Assembly: GCA_029882955.1 (NCBI GenBank)
Contig: JAOUJX010000053.1
Span: 1-14,887, forward strand
Direction: 5' to 3'
DNA length: 14,887 bases
Source: Gammaproteobacteria bacterium
GTDB taxonomy: Bacteria; Pseudomonadota; Gammaproteobacteria; GCA-001735895
This document shows positions 5,606 through 13,087 of this stretch, one piece after another (within the stretch, counting starts at the first letter, position 1; every line of letters starts with the position of its first letter). The notes below the pieces were generated by a model. It was not told where the DNA came from, did not search any database, and saw only the letters and a list, made by a program, of their open reading frames with translations. A program made the position numbers and the translations under genes.

Positions 5606-6411
5606 TCCTTTTGAAGTGTTGTTACCTCACAACGCTTCAAATACTTCCTGATAGCGTGAGAAACCGCAGTAAAGCCGAAACAGGCCGTCACCCCGACAAA
5701 TGACCCCAGGCCGGTGGCGCAATCCAGAGTGGTCCTTTCGGGCATTTCAGGCTTCTCATAACTGATAGTCCCATCACCTGCTGGATATAACGGTTGTTCG
5801 GTCGAAAACACGCAATCGATTCCAAAACGTCGTTTCGGATTCCTGGTGTAACCGACTTGCTGCCTTAGACCTGCCCGTACCTTGGCTAATAATGGATCAT
5901 TATAAGTCTGTGTTAGATCGGCAATTTCTATTTTGGTGGGATCGGTCTGGCCGCCAGCACCACCGGTGCTGACAAAAGCGATTTTATGCCTCCGGCAGAA
6001 ATGCATTAACGACAGTTTATGCACCGCGTTATCGATAGCATCGACAACATAATCGTATTGCTCGAGGTTAAATTTCTCCAGGCTGCTACGCGTCACCAGG
6101 TCATCGATGGCATAGCATTCGCATTGTGGATTGATTTGCAAAATACGCTCCCGGAGAGCCACGACCTTTGCCTGGCCAATTGTGTTTTCAAGCGTATGCA
6201 ATTGTCGGTTAGTGTTACCGATGTCGATGTCGTCGTGGTCAATCAGAGTAATCTGGCCAATACCAGAACGTGCGGCGGCTTCGGCTGCCCAGGAGCCGAC
6301 ACCACCGACACCAACGATACAAAAATGAGCAGATTGTAGATGTGCCAGAGCCGCCACTCCATAAACACGTGATAGTCCTTCGAAGCGGCGAAGATAATCG
6401 GGGTCGAGCAT
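5602..6411 (-). CDS. tcdA: tRNA threonylcarbamoyladenosine dehydratase
   Basis: This 269-residue E1-like ThiF/MoeB-fold enzyme (formerly YgdL/CsdL) uses ATP to cyclise t6A37 of ANN-decoding tRNAs to ct6A, improving decoding fidelity. Visible motifs are the nucleotide-binding VGVGGVGSW (about 33-41), the LIDHDDIDIGNTNRQLH segment with the conserved arginine of TNRQ (residue 69), VVDAIDN, and STGGAGGQTDPT. GIDCVFSTE and LDCATGLGS follow near the C terminus. Length matches the E. coli protein (268). No clear Shine-Dalgarno precedes the ATG, but the N terminus aligns well with family members. It is divergent from gmk and convergent with the thioredoxin-like gene, overlapping it by 4 bases. A truncated, partly deleted copy of its 3' end lies about 4 kb away at 1586-1759. 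Confidence 0.95.
   Translation of the reverse strand: MLDPDYLRRFEGLSRVYGVAALAHLQSAHFCIVGVGGVGSWAAEAAARSGIGQITLIDHDDIDIGNTNRQLHTLENTIGQAKVVALRERILQINPQCECYAIDDLVTRSSLEKFNLEQYDYVVDAIDNAVHKLSLMHFCRRHKIAFVSTGGAGGQTDPTKIEIADLTQTYNDPLLAKVRAGLRQQVGYTRNPKRRFGIDCVFSTEQPLYPAGDGTISYEKPEMPERTTLDCATGLGSFVGVTACFGFTAVSHAIRKYLKRCEVTTLQKD
5635..5880 (-). repeat. tcdA 3' segment duplicated at 1607-1759
   Basis: The two outer parts of this segment (5635-5724 and 5811-5880) recur in direct orientation at 1607-1759, at roughly 88% and 93% identity by eye. The middle 93 bp, between the CGCAATC repeats at 5718-5724 and 5811-5817, is absent from the other copy. The pair brackets the whole DUF302-octahaem-cytochrome b-TlpA block. 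Confidence 0.88.
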
Positions 6412-6445
6412 AATGTTTAGCGAAAAATTAAATGTCGCAAGTGTA

Positions 6446-6474
6446 TTGGGCTAGACTCCAACTGTCATTACAAT
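6446..6474 (+). promoter_or_regulatory. Candidate sigma-70 promoter for gmk
   Basis: TTGGGC (6446-6451), a 17-bp spacer and TACAAT (6469-6474) give a near-consensus -10 at ideal spacing but only a half-matched -35. The predicted start near 6481 is about 38 bases before the gmk ATG, and it would drive gmk-rpoZ. It is the best candidate in the 107-bp divergent tcdA/gmk gap. Confidence 0.4.
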
Positions 6475-6518
6475 ATGTAGCCGACAACCCTTAAAGCATC
6501 AACCGACTGGAATCCTGT

Positions 6519-7145
6519 ATGAATACCGCCTGCCTATTTACCATCTCGGCGCCCTCGGGCGCGGGCAAAACCAGTTTGATCAAAGCCCTGCTGGCAAGAA
6601 AGCCCGATTCGATGGTAGTCAGTGTCTCACATTCAACGCGTGCCATGCGCGCGGGCGAAGTCGATGGCAGTGATTACCATTTTATCGATACGGCACTGTT
6701 TGAGCGTATGGTTAGCGAAGATGCTTTTCTGGAACATGCCAGGGTTTTCGACAATTTTTACGGCACCGCGCAGGAGTCGGTAGAAAAACTCCTCGAAAGC
6801 GGCCGCCACGTGATTCTCGAAATCGACTGGCAGGGTGCGCGCCAGGTAAAGCAGAAAATGCCAGATACGGTGAGCGTATTTATTCTGCCCCCCTCGCGGA
6901 CAGTGCTCGAACAACGCTTAACCGATCGTGGTACCGATGACCCGACGACTATAGAACGAAGAATGCTGGCCGCAGATCGCGAAATGTCGCACTACAATGA
7001 CGCCCAATACCTGGTCATCAATGAGGACTTCAATCAGGCCCTGTATGACCTGGAATGTATCATTCATTGCCAGGGGATGACTTTAGCGCGTCAAAAAGCC
7101 AAAAATAAGACATTAATTGAATCAATACCACAAGAAAAGGTTTAG
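6519..7145 (+). CDS. gmk: Guanylate kinase
   Basis: This 208-residue cytoplasmic enzyme phosphorylates GMP to GDP with ATP, in purine nucleotide and (p)ppGpp precursor supply. The P-loop SAPSGAGKTSL is at residues 10-20. The GMP-binding region includes SHSTRAMRAGEVDGSDYHF (about 38-56) with the expected Ser, Arg and Tyr residues, and EIDWQGARQVK is typical of the family. FILPPS and the lid-type TDRGTDD with the RRMLAADREM segment follow. Length matches E. coli Gmk (207). The order gmk-rpoZ-spoT is standard in gammaproteobacteria. The ATG at 6519 has no strong Shine-Dalgarno, but the N terminus is correct for the family. Confidence 0.97.
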   Translation: MNTACLFTISAPSGAGKTSLIKALLARKPDSMVVSVSHSTRAMRAGEVDGSDYHFIDTALFERMVSEDAFLEHARVFDNFYGTAQESVEKLLESGRHVILEIDWQGARQVKQKMPDTVSVFILPPSRTVLEQRLTDRGTDDPTTIERRMLAADREMSHYNDAQYLVINEDFNQALYDLECIIHCQGMTLARQKAKNKTLIESIPQEKV

Positions 7146-7211
7146 ATTTAGCCAGCTTTTGGCTATCATTACGCCCCTTTTTTGACTCGCCCTTTTAGTG
7201 GAGCATGGAAT

Positions 7212-7508
7212 ATGGCACGAATCACTGTTGAAGATTGTCTCGAACACGTAGAAAACCGTTTTGACCTGGTTTTGCTAGCAGCGCGTCGCGCAAGACAAAT
7301 CGCCCAGGGTGCAGACCCGTTAGTTCCGGCCGAAAACGATAAGCCGACTGTTATTGCACTGCGCGAAATCGCCGAAAACCTGGTTTCAGTCGAGGGCATG
7401 GATGAAATGGAAGCACAGCGCCAAATCGAAAGAATCTCGACCGATGACGACCTCATTCGTCAAATTGCTCAGGCCAGCATGAATGCCGAGCAGCATCACG
7501 ATCAATAA
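7212..7508 (+). CDS. rpoZ: DNA-directed RNA polymerase omega subunit
   Basis: This 98-residue omega subunit binds beta-prime, helps RNA polymerase assembly and forms part of a ppGpp site. It begins MARITVEDCLEHVENRFDLV and contains LAARRARQI and ENDKPTVIALREI, all characteristic. A TTG 30 bases upstream (7182) is in frame, but the ATG at 7212 matches the family N terminus exactly and has GTGGAG 8 bases before it. It lies 66 bases after gmk and 154 bases before spoT. The link to ppGpp signalling is known for the family, and here it is encoded beside the ppGpp synthetase/hydrolase. Confidence 0.96.
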   Translation: MARITVEDCLEHVENRFDLVLLAARRARQIAQGADPLVPAENDKPTVIALREIAENLVSVEGMDEMEAQRQIERISTDDDLIRQIAQASMNAEQHHDQ

Positions 7509-7541
7509 TTTGTAAGCAGTACCCCTCCCAGTAATAATTCC

Positions 7542-7568
7542 GCGGTCGTCAGAAAGTTTGACGGCCGC
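7542..7568 (+). terminator. Hairpin between rpoZ and spoT, possible terminator or attenuator
   Basis: GCGGTCGTCA (7542-7551) pairs with TGACGGCCGC (7559-7568), a 10-bp stem with one G-T pair and a 7-base loop. Only a weak T-rich tract (ATTTGATTT) follows, so termination would be partial. It could uncouple spoT expression from gmk-rpoZ. Confidence 0.45.
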
Positions 7569-7662
7569 ATTTGATTTACCCCTACGACCAACAGCCAGAT
7601 ATGATATAAATAACTGGTAAATCTCTTAATTTTAAATTTATCGCGAGTGTGGAATTAAAGTC

Positions 7663-9831
7663 ATGTCGAGGGCGGAAAACGCCAACTTATTCAAGGTAAT
7701 CTCTGATCAGCAACCGGTCGATGAAGATCGCACCAAAATTACCGAGCTCTGTGAGGAATTATCAGATTATCTCGAACCTCAGCAGGTCGAAGAGGTTTAT
7801 CGGGCTTATTTGCTCGGCGCACGTGCTCACGAAGGCCAGAGCCGGGTTTCAGGCGAGCCTTATATCAGCCACCCTGTCGCGGTTGCCCGCATCCTCGCCG
7901 AGATGCGAATGGACTGCAATAGCATCATCGCTGCGATTCTGCACGACGTCATCGAAGATACACCGACTTTAAAGGAGTCTCTCGCCGAAGAGTTCGGAGA
8001 AGAGGTCGCGGACCTGGTCGATGGTGTGAGCAAACTTACCAAGATCGATTTTCGCAGCAAAGCCGAAGCGCAGGCGGAAAATTTCCGCAAGATGATGCTG
8101 GCGATGGTGAAAGACATTCGGGTCATCATTATTAAACTCGCCGACCGATTGCATAATATGCGCACTCTGGAAATTATGCGTCCAGAAAAACGCCGACGTA
8201 TTGCTCGCGAAACCATGGATATTTACGCACCCATAGCGAACCGGCTTGGCATTTTCAAAATGCGACATGAGCTACTCGATTTGTCAATTAGCGCGGCTTA
8301 TCCCATGCGTTATCGTGCCCTGGTCAGTGCCTGCAAGGAAGTAGTGGGTTACCGCAAGGAAATTTTCAATACTATTGAAGCGGCGATCCGCGAACGCCTG
8401 GAACAGGCCGGCATCAAAGCAACAGTCAAATACCGGCAAAAAAATATTCATAGCATTTATCGCAAGATGAAAGAAAAGAATATCAGTTTCAAAGAACTCA
8501 CCGACGTCTTCGGTGTGCGTATCACGACCGAGTCGGTAGACGACTGTTATCGAGTACTCGGCGTGATGCACAATCTGTATAAACCGCTGCCGGGTAAGTT
8601 TAAGGATTATCTCGCGATCCCCAAAACCAACGGATATCAATCACTGCATAGCAGTTTGTTTGGGCCCCATGGAGTTGCGATTGAGGTGCAAATCCGCACT
8701 GAAGATATGGATCAGTTCGCCGAGTCCGGGATTGCCGCTCACTGGTTATATAAAGAAGGCGAAAATAGCACTGGATCGGCCCAGTCCCGTGCGTTGGAAT
8801 GGCTCAAAAGCCTGCTCGAAATGCAACAGAAATCCGGCAGCTCGCAGGAGTTTCTGGAAAGCGTTAAAGTCGATTTATTTCCCGATGAAATCTATGTCTT
8901 TACGCCCAAGGGTGATATCAAGAAAATGCCACGGGGCTCAACCGTGGTCGATTTTGCCTATGCTGTGCATACCGATGTCGGTAATACCTGCGTCGCGGCG
9001 CGCATCGATAACCGCATGTCACCCTTGAGCAGCCGGCTTTATAACGGTCAGACCATCGATATCGTCTGTTCCGAGGCCAGTCGTCCACACCCAAGCTGGC
9101 TTGATTTTGTTATCACCGCAAAAGCACGCACGAATATTCGGCACTTTCTTAAATCACTACAGAAAACTGAAGCGATTTCACTAGGTCAGCGTTTATTACA
9201 ACAATCAATCAGTCAGATAGTCGGTCGCGAAGAAGCCCTGACCAAGGATCGCTTTACGCGGGTGCTGGAAAAATACCGCATGACCGACCAGCAGGAATTG
9301 CTGGCCGAAATTGGTCTTGGTAATCGTAATTCCAGTCTGGTGGCAAAAGCCATGTACGAGATCGAAGACGATGAAACCCTTTTCGACGACCGGGGGAAGC
9401 CGCTGGCAATCAGGGGGACTGAAGGCATGGTCGTTTCATTTGCCAAGTGCTGTCGACCCGTTCCTGGCGATGCCATAGTCGGCTTTATGTCATCAGGTAA
9501 AGGGATCGTGGTACACCAGCAAAGCTGCCGTAATATGACCGAAACTTCCAGTGAAGACCGCCAGCTATCGGTGCAATGGTCCGAACACGTCGAAGGGGAA
9601 TATCTTGCTTTTATACGCGTGCAGGTCACCAACCAACGCGGCGTACTGGCCAACCTATCGGCTACAATTGCCGATATGTATTCGAATATCGAACAGGTTA
9701 ATCTGACCGAAAAAGACGGTCGAATATCCACCATAGAATTTGTCATAACGGTGAACGACCGGATTCATCTGGCACGTATCATGAAAAAATTGCGTAGCCT
9801 GCCGGCAGTCAATCGAATTTGGCGCAAGTAA
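7663..9831 (+). CDS. spoT: Bifunctional (p)ppGpp synthetase/guanosine-3',5'-bis(diphosphate) 3'-pyrophosphohydrolase
   Basis: This 722-residue RelA/SpoT homologue controls the stringent response (E. coli SpoT is 702). The N-terminal HD hydrolase domain is intact: ISHP at 68-71, LHDVIED at 93-99, and IIKLADRLHNMRT about 156-168. The synthetase domain has DVFGVRI, YRVLGVMHNLYKP, GKFKDYLAIPK, NGYQSLH and EVQIRTEDMDQ. KFKD stands where bifunctional enzymes carry the basic RxKD motif, rather than the acidic ExDD of RelA, which supports hydrolase competence. A TGS domain follows (DEIYVFTPKGDIKKMPRGSTVVDFAYAVH), then the CCRPVPGD conserved-cysteine region, and a C-terminal ACT domain (about 645-720). 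The N terminus is slightly longer than in E. coli. It is the last gene of the gmk-rpoZ-spoT block, possibly with its own promoter in the AT-rich leader at 7600-7660. Confidence 0.97.
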   Translation: MSRAENANLFKVISDQQPVDEDRTKITELCEELSDYLEPQQVEEVYRAYLLGARAHEGQSRVSGEPYISHPVAVARILAEMRMDCNSIIAAILHDVIEDTPTLKESLAEEFGEEVADLVDGVSKLTKIDFRSKAEAQAENFRKMMLAMVKDIRVIIIKLADRLHNMRTLEIMRPEKRRRIARETMDIYAPIANRLGIFKMRHELLDLSISAAYPMRYRALVSACKEVVGYRKEIFNTIEAAIRERLEQAGIKATVKYRQKNIHSIYRKMKEKNISFKELTDVFGVRITTESVDDCYRVLGVMHNLYKPLPGKFKDYLAIPKTNGYQSLHSSLFGPHGVAIEVQIRTEDMDQFAESGIAAHWLYKEGENSTGSAQSRALEWLKSLLEMQQKSGSSQEFLESVKVDLFPDEIYVFTPKGDIKKMPRGSTVVDFAYAVHTDVGNTCVAARIDNRMSPLSSRLYNGQTIDIVCSEASRPHPSWLDFVITAKARTNIRHFLKSLQKTEAISLGQRLLQQSISQIVGREEALTKDRFTRVLEKYRMTDQQELLAEIGLGNRNSSLVAKAMYEIEDDETLFDDRGKPLAIRGTEGMVVSFAKCCRPVPGDAIVGFMSSGKGIVVHQQSCRNMTETSSEDRQLSVQWSEHVEGEYLAFIRVQVTNQRGVLANLSATIADMYSNIEQVNLTEKDGRISTIEFVITVNDRIHLARIMKKLRSLPAVNRIWRK

Positions 9832-9872
9832 CCCAACACCACGTAAAGATAACCCGGTGAAGACTGACCGAA

Positions 9873-10106
9873 TTAGGCGACTTCGTCCGGAGTTTTAGCC
9901 ACTATCGTCAGTGCATGCAAAGCTCCTGAGGCGATCTCAGCATTGACGCAGGCATAAACCAGCTTATGCCGCTTAATCGGGGTCTGGCCGTTGAAGGCTT
10001 CACTAACGACGTGAGCAACATATTTACCTTCAGCGCCGCTGACTTCAACTGACTCTGTAGACATTCCCTGCTCGATTAACTGCTGTATTTTTTCTATCGT
10101 AATCAT
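9873..10106 (-). CDS. BolA/IbaG-family protein
   Basis: This 77-residue BolA-fold protein contains the family pattern FNGQTPIKRHKLVYACVNAEI, followed by ASGALHALTIVAKTPDE, with a conserved histidine in each half. BolA-family proteins pair with monothiol glutaredoxins to bind or transfer iron-sulfur clusters. The ASGALHALTI ending is closer to IbaG (YrbA), while RHKLVYA recalls BolA itself, so I leave the symbol open. The ATG at 10106 has no Shine-Dalgarno but follows an AT-rich leader. It is convergent with spoT (41-base gap) and divergent from the FliL-like gene. Confidence 0.9.
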   Translation of the reverse strand: MITIEKIQQLIEQGMSTESVEVSGAEGKYVAHVVSEAFNGQTPIKRHKLVYACVNAEIASGALHALTIVAKTPDEVA

Positions 10107-10175
10107 TGAATAAAAATAAAATTTTTCTGCTAAAGTATTCTATAAACCATACTACATATGCATTAGGAAAAAGCC

Positions 10176-10595
10176 ATGCAAAAATTATTGTTACCTATCT
10201 TTTTCTCGATTCTGGTTTCTACTACACAGGTCTGGGCTGCGGAAGATGATAAAACCGAAGGATCGGAGGCAAAAAACACCGCTTACGTCTCGCTCGGTGA
10301 TGCGATGGTAATGAATTTGAGTAATGACAGTAAAAGACTCACATTCCTGCGGCTTCAGGCCGATCTGTTATTAGCAGATTCAGCCTCCGAGGCTTTAATT
10401 ACCACCCACCTTCCTGCCATACGCCATGAGTTAATCGTTCTACTCAGCGAACAAAGCGCTATCGATATGAAATCACCCTCCAAACGCGAAGAAATTCGTA
10501 AAATAGCGACCGCTCAAATAAAGGAAAAGATCGTCGAAATGACCGGTAACGAAGATATCAGTGAGCTGCTATTTTCGAGCTTTCTGGTTCAGTAG
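10176..10595 (+). CDS. Exported FliL-like protein, not in a flagellar cluster
   Basis: This 139-residue protein has AGGA 7 bases before the ATG. Residues 1-21 form an apparently cleavable signal peptide ending VWA before AED, followed by a charged linker to about 33. Residues about 35-139 match the FliL C-terminal domain: YVSLGDAMVMNL, then FLRLQADLLLA, HLPAIRHELIVLLS, SPSKREEIRK, and the ending ISELLFSSFLVQ. True FliL is anchored by an uncleaved helix and controls flagellar stators. This copy has no flagellar neighbours, so it may be a stand-alone paralogue with another periplasmic role. Its last 38 bases overlap the convergent rnd gene. Confidence 0.82.
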   Translation: MQKLLLPIFFSILVSTTQVWAAEDDKTEGSEAKNTAYVSLGDAMVMNLSNDSKRLTFLRLQADLLLADSASEALITTHLPAIRHELIVLLSEQSAIDMKSPSKREEIRKIATAQIKEKIVEMTGNEDISELLFSSFLVQ

Positions 10596-11748
10596 CACCG
10601 CTTTTGCCGCTCAGGCATATCCGACCATCGTCGACGGCGAGCGTCGACTGACCATAAATAAAACTTAATAATTGTTCACCCGCCATGCTAAATCGCCAGC
10701 CTTGCGCGAGACGGCTGCTTTTTCGATTAGTGATCAAATTATCGATATCTTTACGCGTCGCAAAAGTCGCCAGGGCAATATTATTGTCATCGGCGATAAT
10801 GCGGCACAAGCCCATCAAACAATCTCCCAGTGCCTGCTGATGCAAACTCAGCTGCTGCGGCTTCAATGTTTCTGGCCATTCCGAAGCACTGGATTGTAAA
10901 GACTGATTTACGATATCAATCAAAGCAGGCCCCTGATGCTCGGCCACTTTAGCCGGGATATCACGAATCAGTGCTAAATCTTCTAGTTTGGTAGGCTTTT
11001 TTCGGGCGATTTCTATAATCCAGTCATCGGCTACAATCCATCGTCTCGGCCTGTTTTTCTGCTGAGCTCGCAGTTCGCGCCACTCGCACAGTTTTCGGGC
11101 AATCTGCAATTGCACACCTTTTAATTTCTGTATGCCTTTTAACCGATGCCATTGACTGGAAACATCGACCTCGTAAGTAGATGATAAGCTCATCGTATCG
11201 AGGTCTTTTTCGATCCAGCTGGTTCGATTTTTAGCTTCCAAATCCTGTTTAATCTGGCGATAAACCGGCATCAGGTAACGCACATCGTCCATCGCATAAT
11301 CAATTTCGTCTTTCGATAGTGGGCGTTTGCTCCAGTCAGCGCGGGTATATTTCTTCTCTAACCGGGTACCGGTTACTTCAAATACCAGATCGGCGTAACT
11401 GATCTGATGCTGGTAACCGAGTACAGCCGCCGCGAGCTGAGTATCAAATACCGGCGTAGGCACCTCGCCAAAATGCTGGTACAGAATTTCCAGATCCTGG
11501 CTCGGCGAGTGGAATACTTTCAGTAATTCAGGCTTTTGAAAAAGCTGTCGCAGTGGCTCGAAATCGGTGATCGCGAACGGGTCAATGCAGGCCATATGCT
11601 GCTCACCGGAAATCTGTATGAGCGATAATAGCGGGTAATAGGTTTTCTCACGGACGAACTCGGTATCGACGGCGCAATACGACTCACTCGCGAGCTGCTG
11701 ACAAAAGCTCGCAAGCTGATCGTCAGTTTCGATAAACAGATATTGCAT
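10558..11748 (-). CDS. rnd: Ribonuclease D
   Basis: This 396-residue DEDDy-family 3'-5' exoribonuclease acts in tRNA 3' maturation (E. coli 375). Exonuclease motifs are all present: CAVDTEFVRE (Asp28, Glu30), HSPSQDLEIL (Asp85) and YAMDDVRYL (Tyr151, Asp155). An HRDC domain follows at about 205-290 (LCEWRELRAQQKNRPRRWIVADDWI). The C-terminal tail is slightly longer than usual and overlaps the FliL-like gene by 38 bases on the opposite strand. The ATG is 5 bases after the mreD stop, so rnd is probably cotranscribed with mreBCD. That location is uncommon, since maf and rng usually follow mreD in this group. Confidence 0.95.
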   Translation of the reverse strand: MQYLFIETDDQLASFCQQLASESYCAVDTEFVREKTYYPLLSLIQISGEQHMACIDPFAITDFEPLRQLFQKPELLKVFHSPSQDLEILYQHFGEVPTPVFDTQLAAAVLGYQHQISYADLVFEVTGTRLEKKYTRADWSKRPLSKDEIDYAMDDVRYLMPVYRQIKQDLEAKNRTSWIEKDLDTMSLSSTYEVDVSSQWHRLKGIQKLKGVQLQIARKLCEWRELRAQQKNRPRRWIVADDWIIEIARKKPTKLEDLALIRDIPAKVAEHQGPALIDIVNQSLQSSASEWPETLKPQQLSLHQQALGDCLMGLCRIIADDNNIALATFATRKDIDNLITNRKSSRLAQGWRFSMAGEQLLSFIYGQSTLAVDDGRICLSGKSGATEPESSKIAAH

Positions 11749-11753
11749 TTTGC

Positions 11754-12233
11754 TTAACTCAACATCGATTTACGGCGGATGTCCCGTAAAATGACAAAAA
11801 CCCAGGGCCAGATCAAAGTGCTGATAAGCGGTGCGCCCAGGTATAGCGAAAGCGGTGTGGAGCGACCCATAACACCTTCAATCCATGAAATAATCAACTG
11901 GTAAATGAAAAGCAGACTGAATATATAAACGGACTGCTGTGATAAAGACAAAACGCGAATACGTAGATAAAGATTCATATTCACGTACATGATGATTACC
12001 AACGCCAGAGCATGCTCGCCCAGTAACGTACCCAGCAGCGTATCGACCAGTAGCCCGGTGAAAAAAGCATACCAGAGACCAACTTTTCTGGGTAAAGCCA
12101 TACTCCAGTAGATTAAAGTTAAGGCGACCCAGTTCGGACGGTAAGCCTGAACCCAGTCGGGTAGGGGCAAAATCATCAGTATCAGCCCAACCACCAGGCT
12201 TAGATAAATTACCAGATAGCGTAGATTTATCAT
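11754..12233 (-). CDS. mreD: Rod shape-determining protein MreD
   Basis: This 159-residue inner-membrane protein (E. coli 162) is mostly hydrophobic, with about five helices. It contains WVALTLIYWSMALPRKVGLW and GLLVDTLLGTLLGEHALAL, which are characteristic of MreD. It is part of the elongasome that directs lateral wall synthesis. Its start codon overlaps the mreC stop in an ATGA, implying translational coupling. Confidence 0.95.
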   Translation of the reverse strand: MINLRYLVIYLSLVVGLILMILPLPDWVQAYRPNWVALTLIYWSMALPRKVGLWYAFFTGLLVDTLLGTLLGEHALALVIIMYVNMNLYLRIRVLSLSQQSVYIFSLLFIYQLIISWIEGVMGRSTPLSLYLGAPLISTLIWPWVFVILRDIRRKSMLS

Positions 12234-13057
12234 TCCTGCTCCCGCGGCTTAATGACCAGCACTTCACGACTACTATCGAGACGCGCCTTGGGTATTGCAA
12301 ATACCGAGACAAAACCATGCGTAAGGTCTTCGCGAATAGAACTGACTGTAGCGACGGGATAGTCGGCCGGGAAGCGTCCACCAAGTCCGGAAGTTACCAG
12401 TTCGTCGCCAATCCTGATATCCGCTGTAGCCGGCAAAAAACGAATCTCCAGTTGATCGGTACTTCCATTTCCAAAAGCGACCGAGCGAATCCCGCTGCGA
12501 ATAAACTGCACGGGCGTGGCATGATCGGGATCGGATATTAAAATTGCTGTCGCCGATTGCCGATTGGCATGAATAACCTGCCCCATAACGCCAAAATCAT
12601 CGATCACCGCGTGACCGAGGTCTACACCATCAACGGTTCCGCGGTTTATTTCTATCAGCTGCCGATAAGGATTTTGATCAACCGATAATAACTCAGCAAC
12701 CAACACCTGATCGGCTAGATTCTGCGATGACCCGAGCAGGTTTCGCAATCGAATATTTTCTTCCTCCAGCACTTTCATCTTTTGCAGACGTGCGTTGAGC
12801 AGGCGCACTTCGGAGCGCAGGAAAACATTGTCGTCGATTACTTCGGTATGCGTAGAAAACCATTCACTTGCCCAGTTGCCGGTTAACGCTGGCAGGCTCA
12901 CCAGATAGCGTAAAGGCGATAACACCAGTGAAATATTGGCGCGAACAGCTTCGAGCTGTTTGAAACGATGGTCGACGACCATCAACGCGATACAGATACT
13001 GACTAGTATCAGCGTATGTAAGGTGGCATAACGAGTTTGATTTAACGCCTGTTTCAT
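12230..13057 (-). CDS. mreC: Rod shape-determining protein MreC
   Basis: This 275-residue bitopic protein has a transmembrane helix at about 12-30, a coiled coil at about 70-110 (RSEVRLLNARLQKMKVLEEENIRLRNLL), and a periplasmic two-barrel domain. The barrels carry NRGTVDGVDLGHAVID, DFGVMGQVI, ILISDPDHATPVQ and GDELVTSGLGGRFPADYPVA. It links MreB to the periplasmic wall-synthesis machinery. It lies 30 bases after mreB and overlaps mreD by 4 bases. It lacks the long disordered C-terminal extension seen in some relatives. Confidence 0.96.
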   Translation of the reverse strand: MKQALNQTRYATLHTLILVSICIALMVVDHRFKQLEAVRANISLVLSPLRYLVSLPALTGNWASEWFSTHTEVIDDNVFLRSEVRLLNARLQKMKVLEEENIRLRNLLGSSQNLADQVLVAELLSVDQNPYRQLIEINRGTVDGVDLGHAVIDDFGVMGQVIHANRQSATAILISDPDHATPVQFIRSGIRSVAFGNGSTDQLEIRFLPATADIRIGDELVTSGLGGRFPADYPVATVSSIREDLTHGFVSVFAIPKARLDSSREVLVIKPREQE

Positions 13058-13087
13058 GATCTCGCTTGAGTGCGCCAGATCTCCCGC

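Noticed and set aside
7182..7211. Upstream TTG start for rpoZ
   Set aside because: The ten extra residues match no omega subunit; the ATG at 7212 gives the conserved MARITVED start.
9213..9746. Minus-strand open frame of 177 codons inside spoT
   Set aside because: It is antisense to the TGS-ACT part of spoT, and its serine/arginine-rich composition is typical of shadow frames.
11878..12384. Minus-strand open frame of 168 codons across the mreC/mreD junction
   Set aside because: It is out of frame with mreC and mreD, both of which are intact and recognisable.
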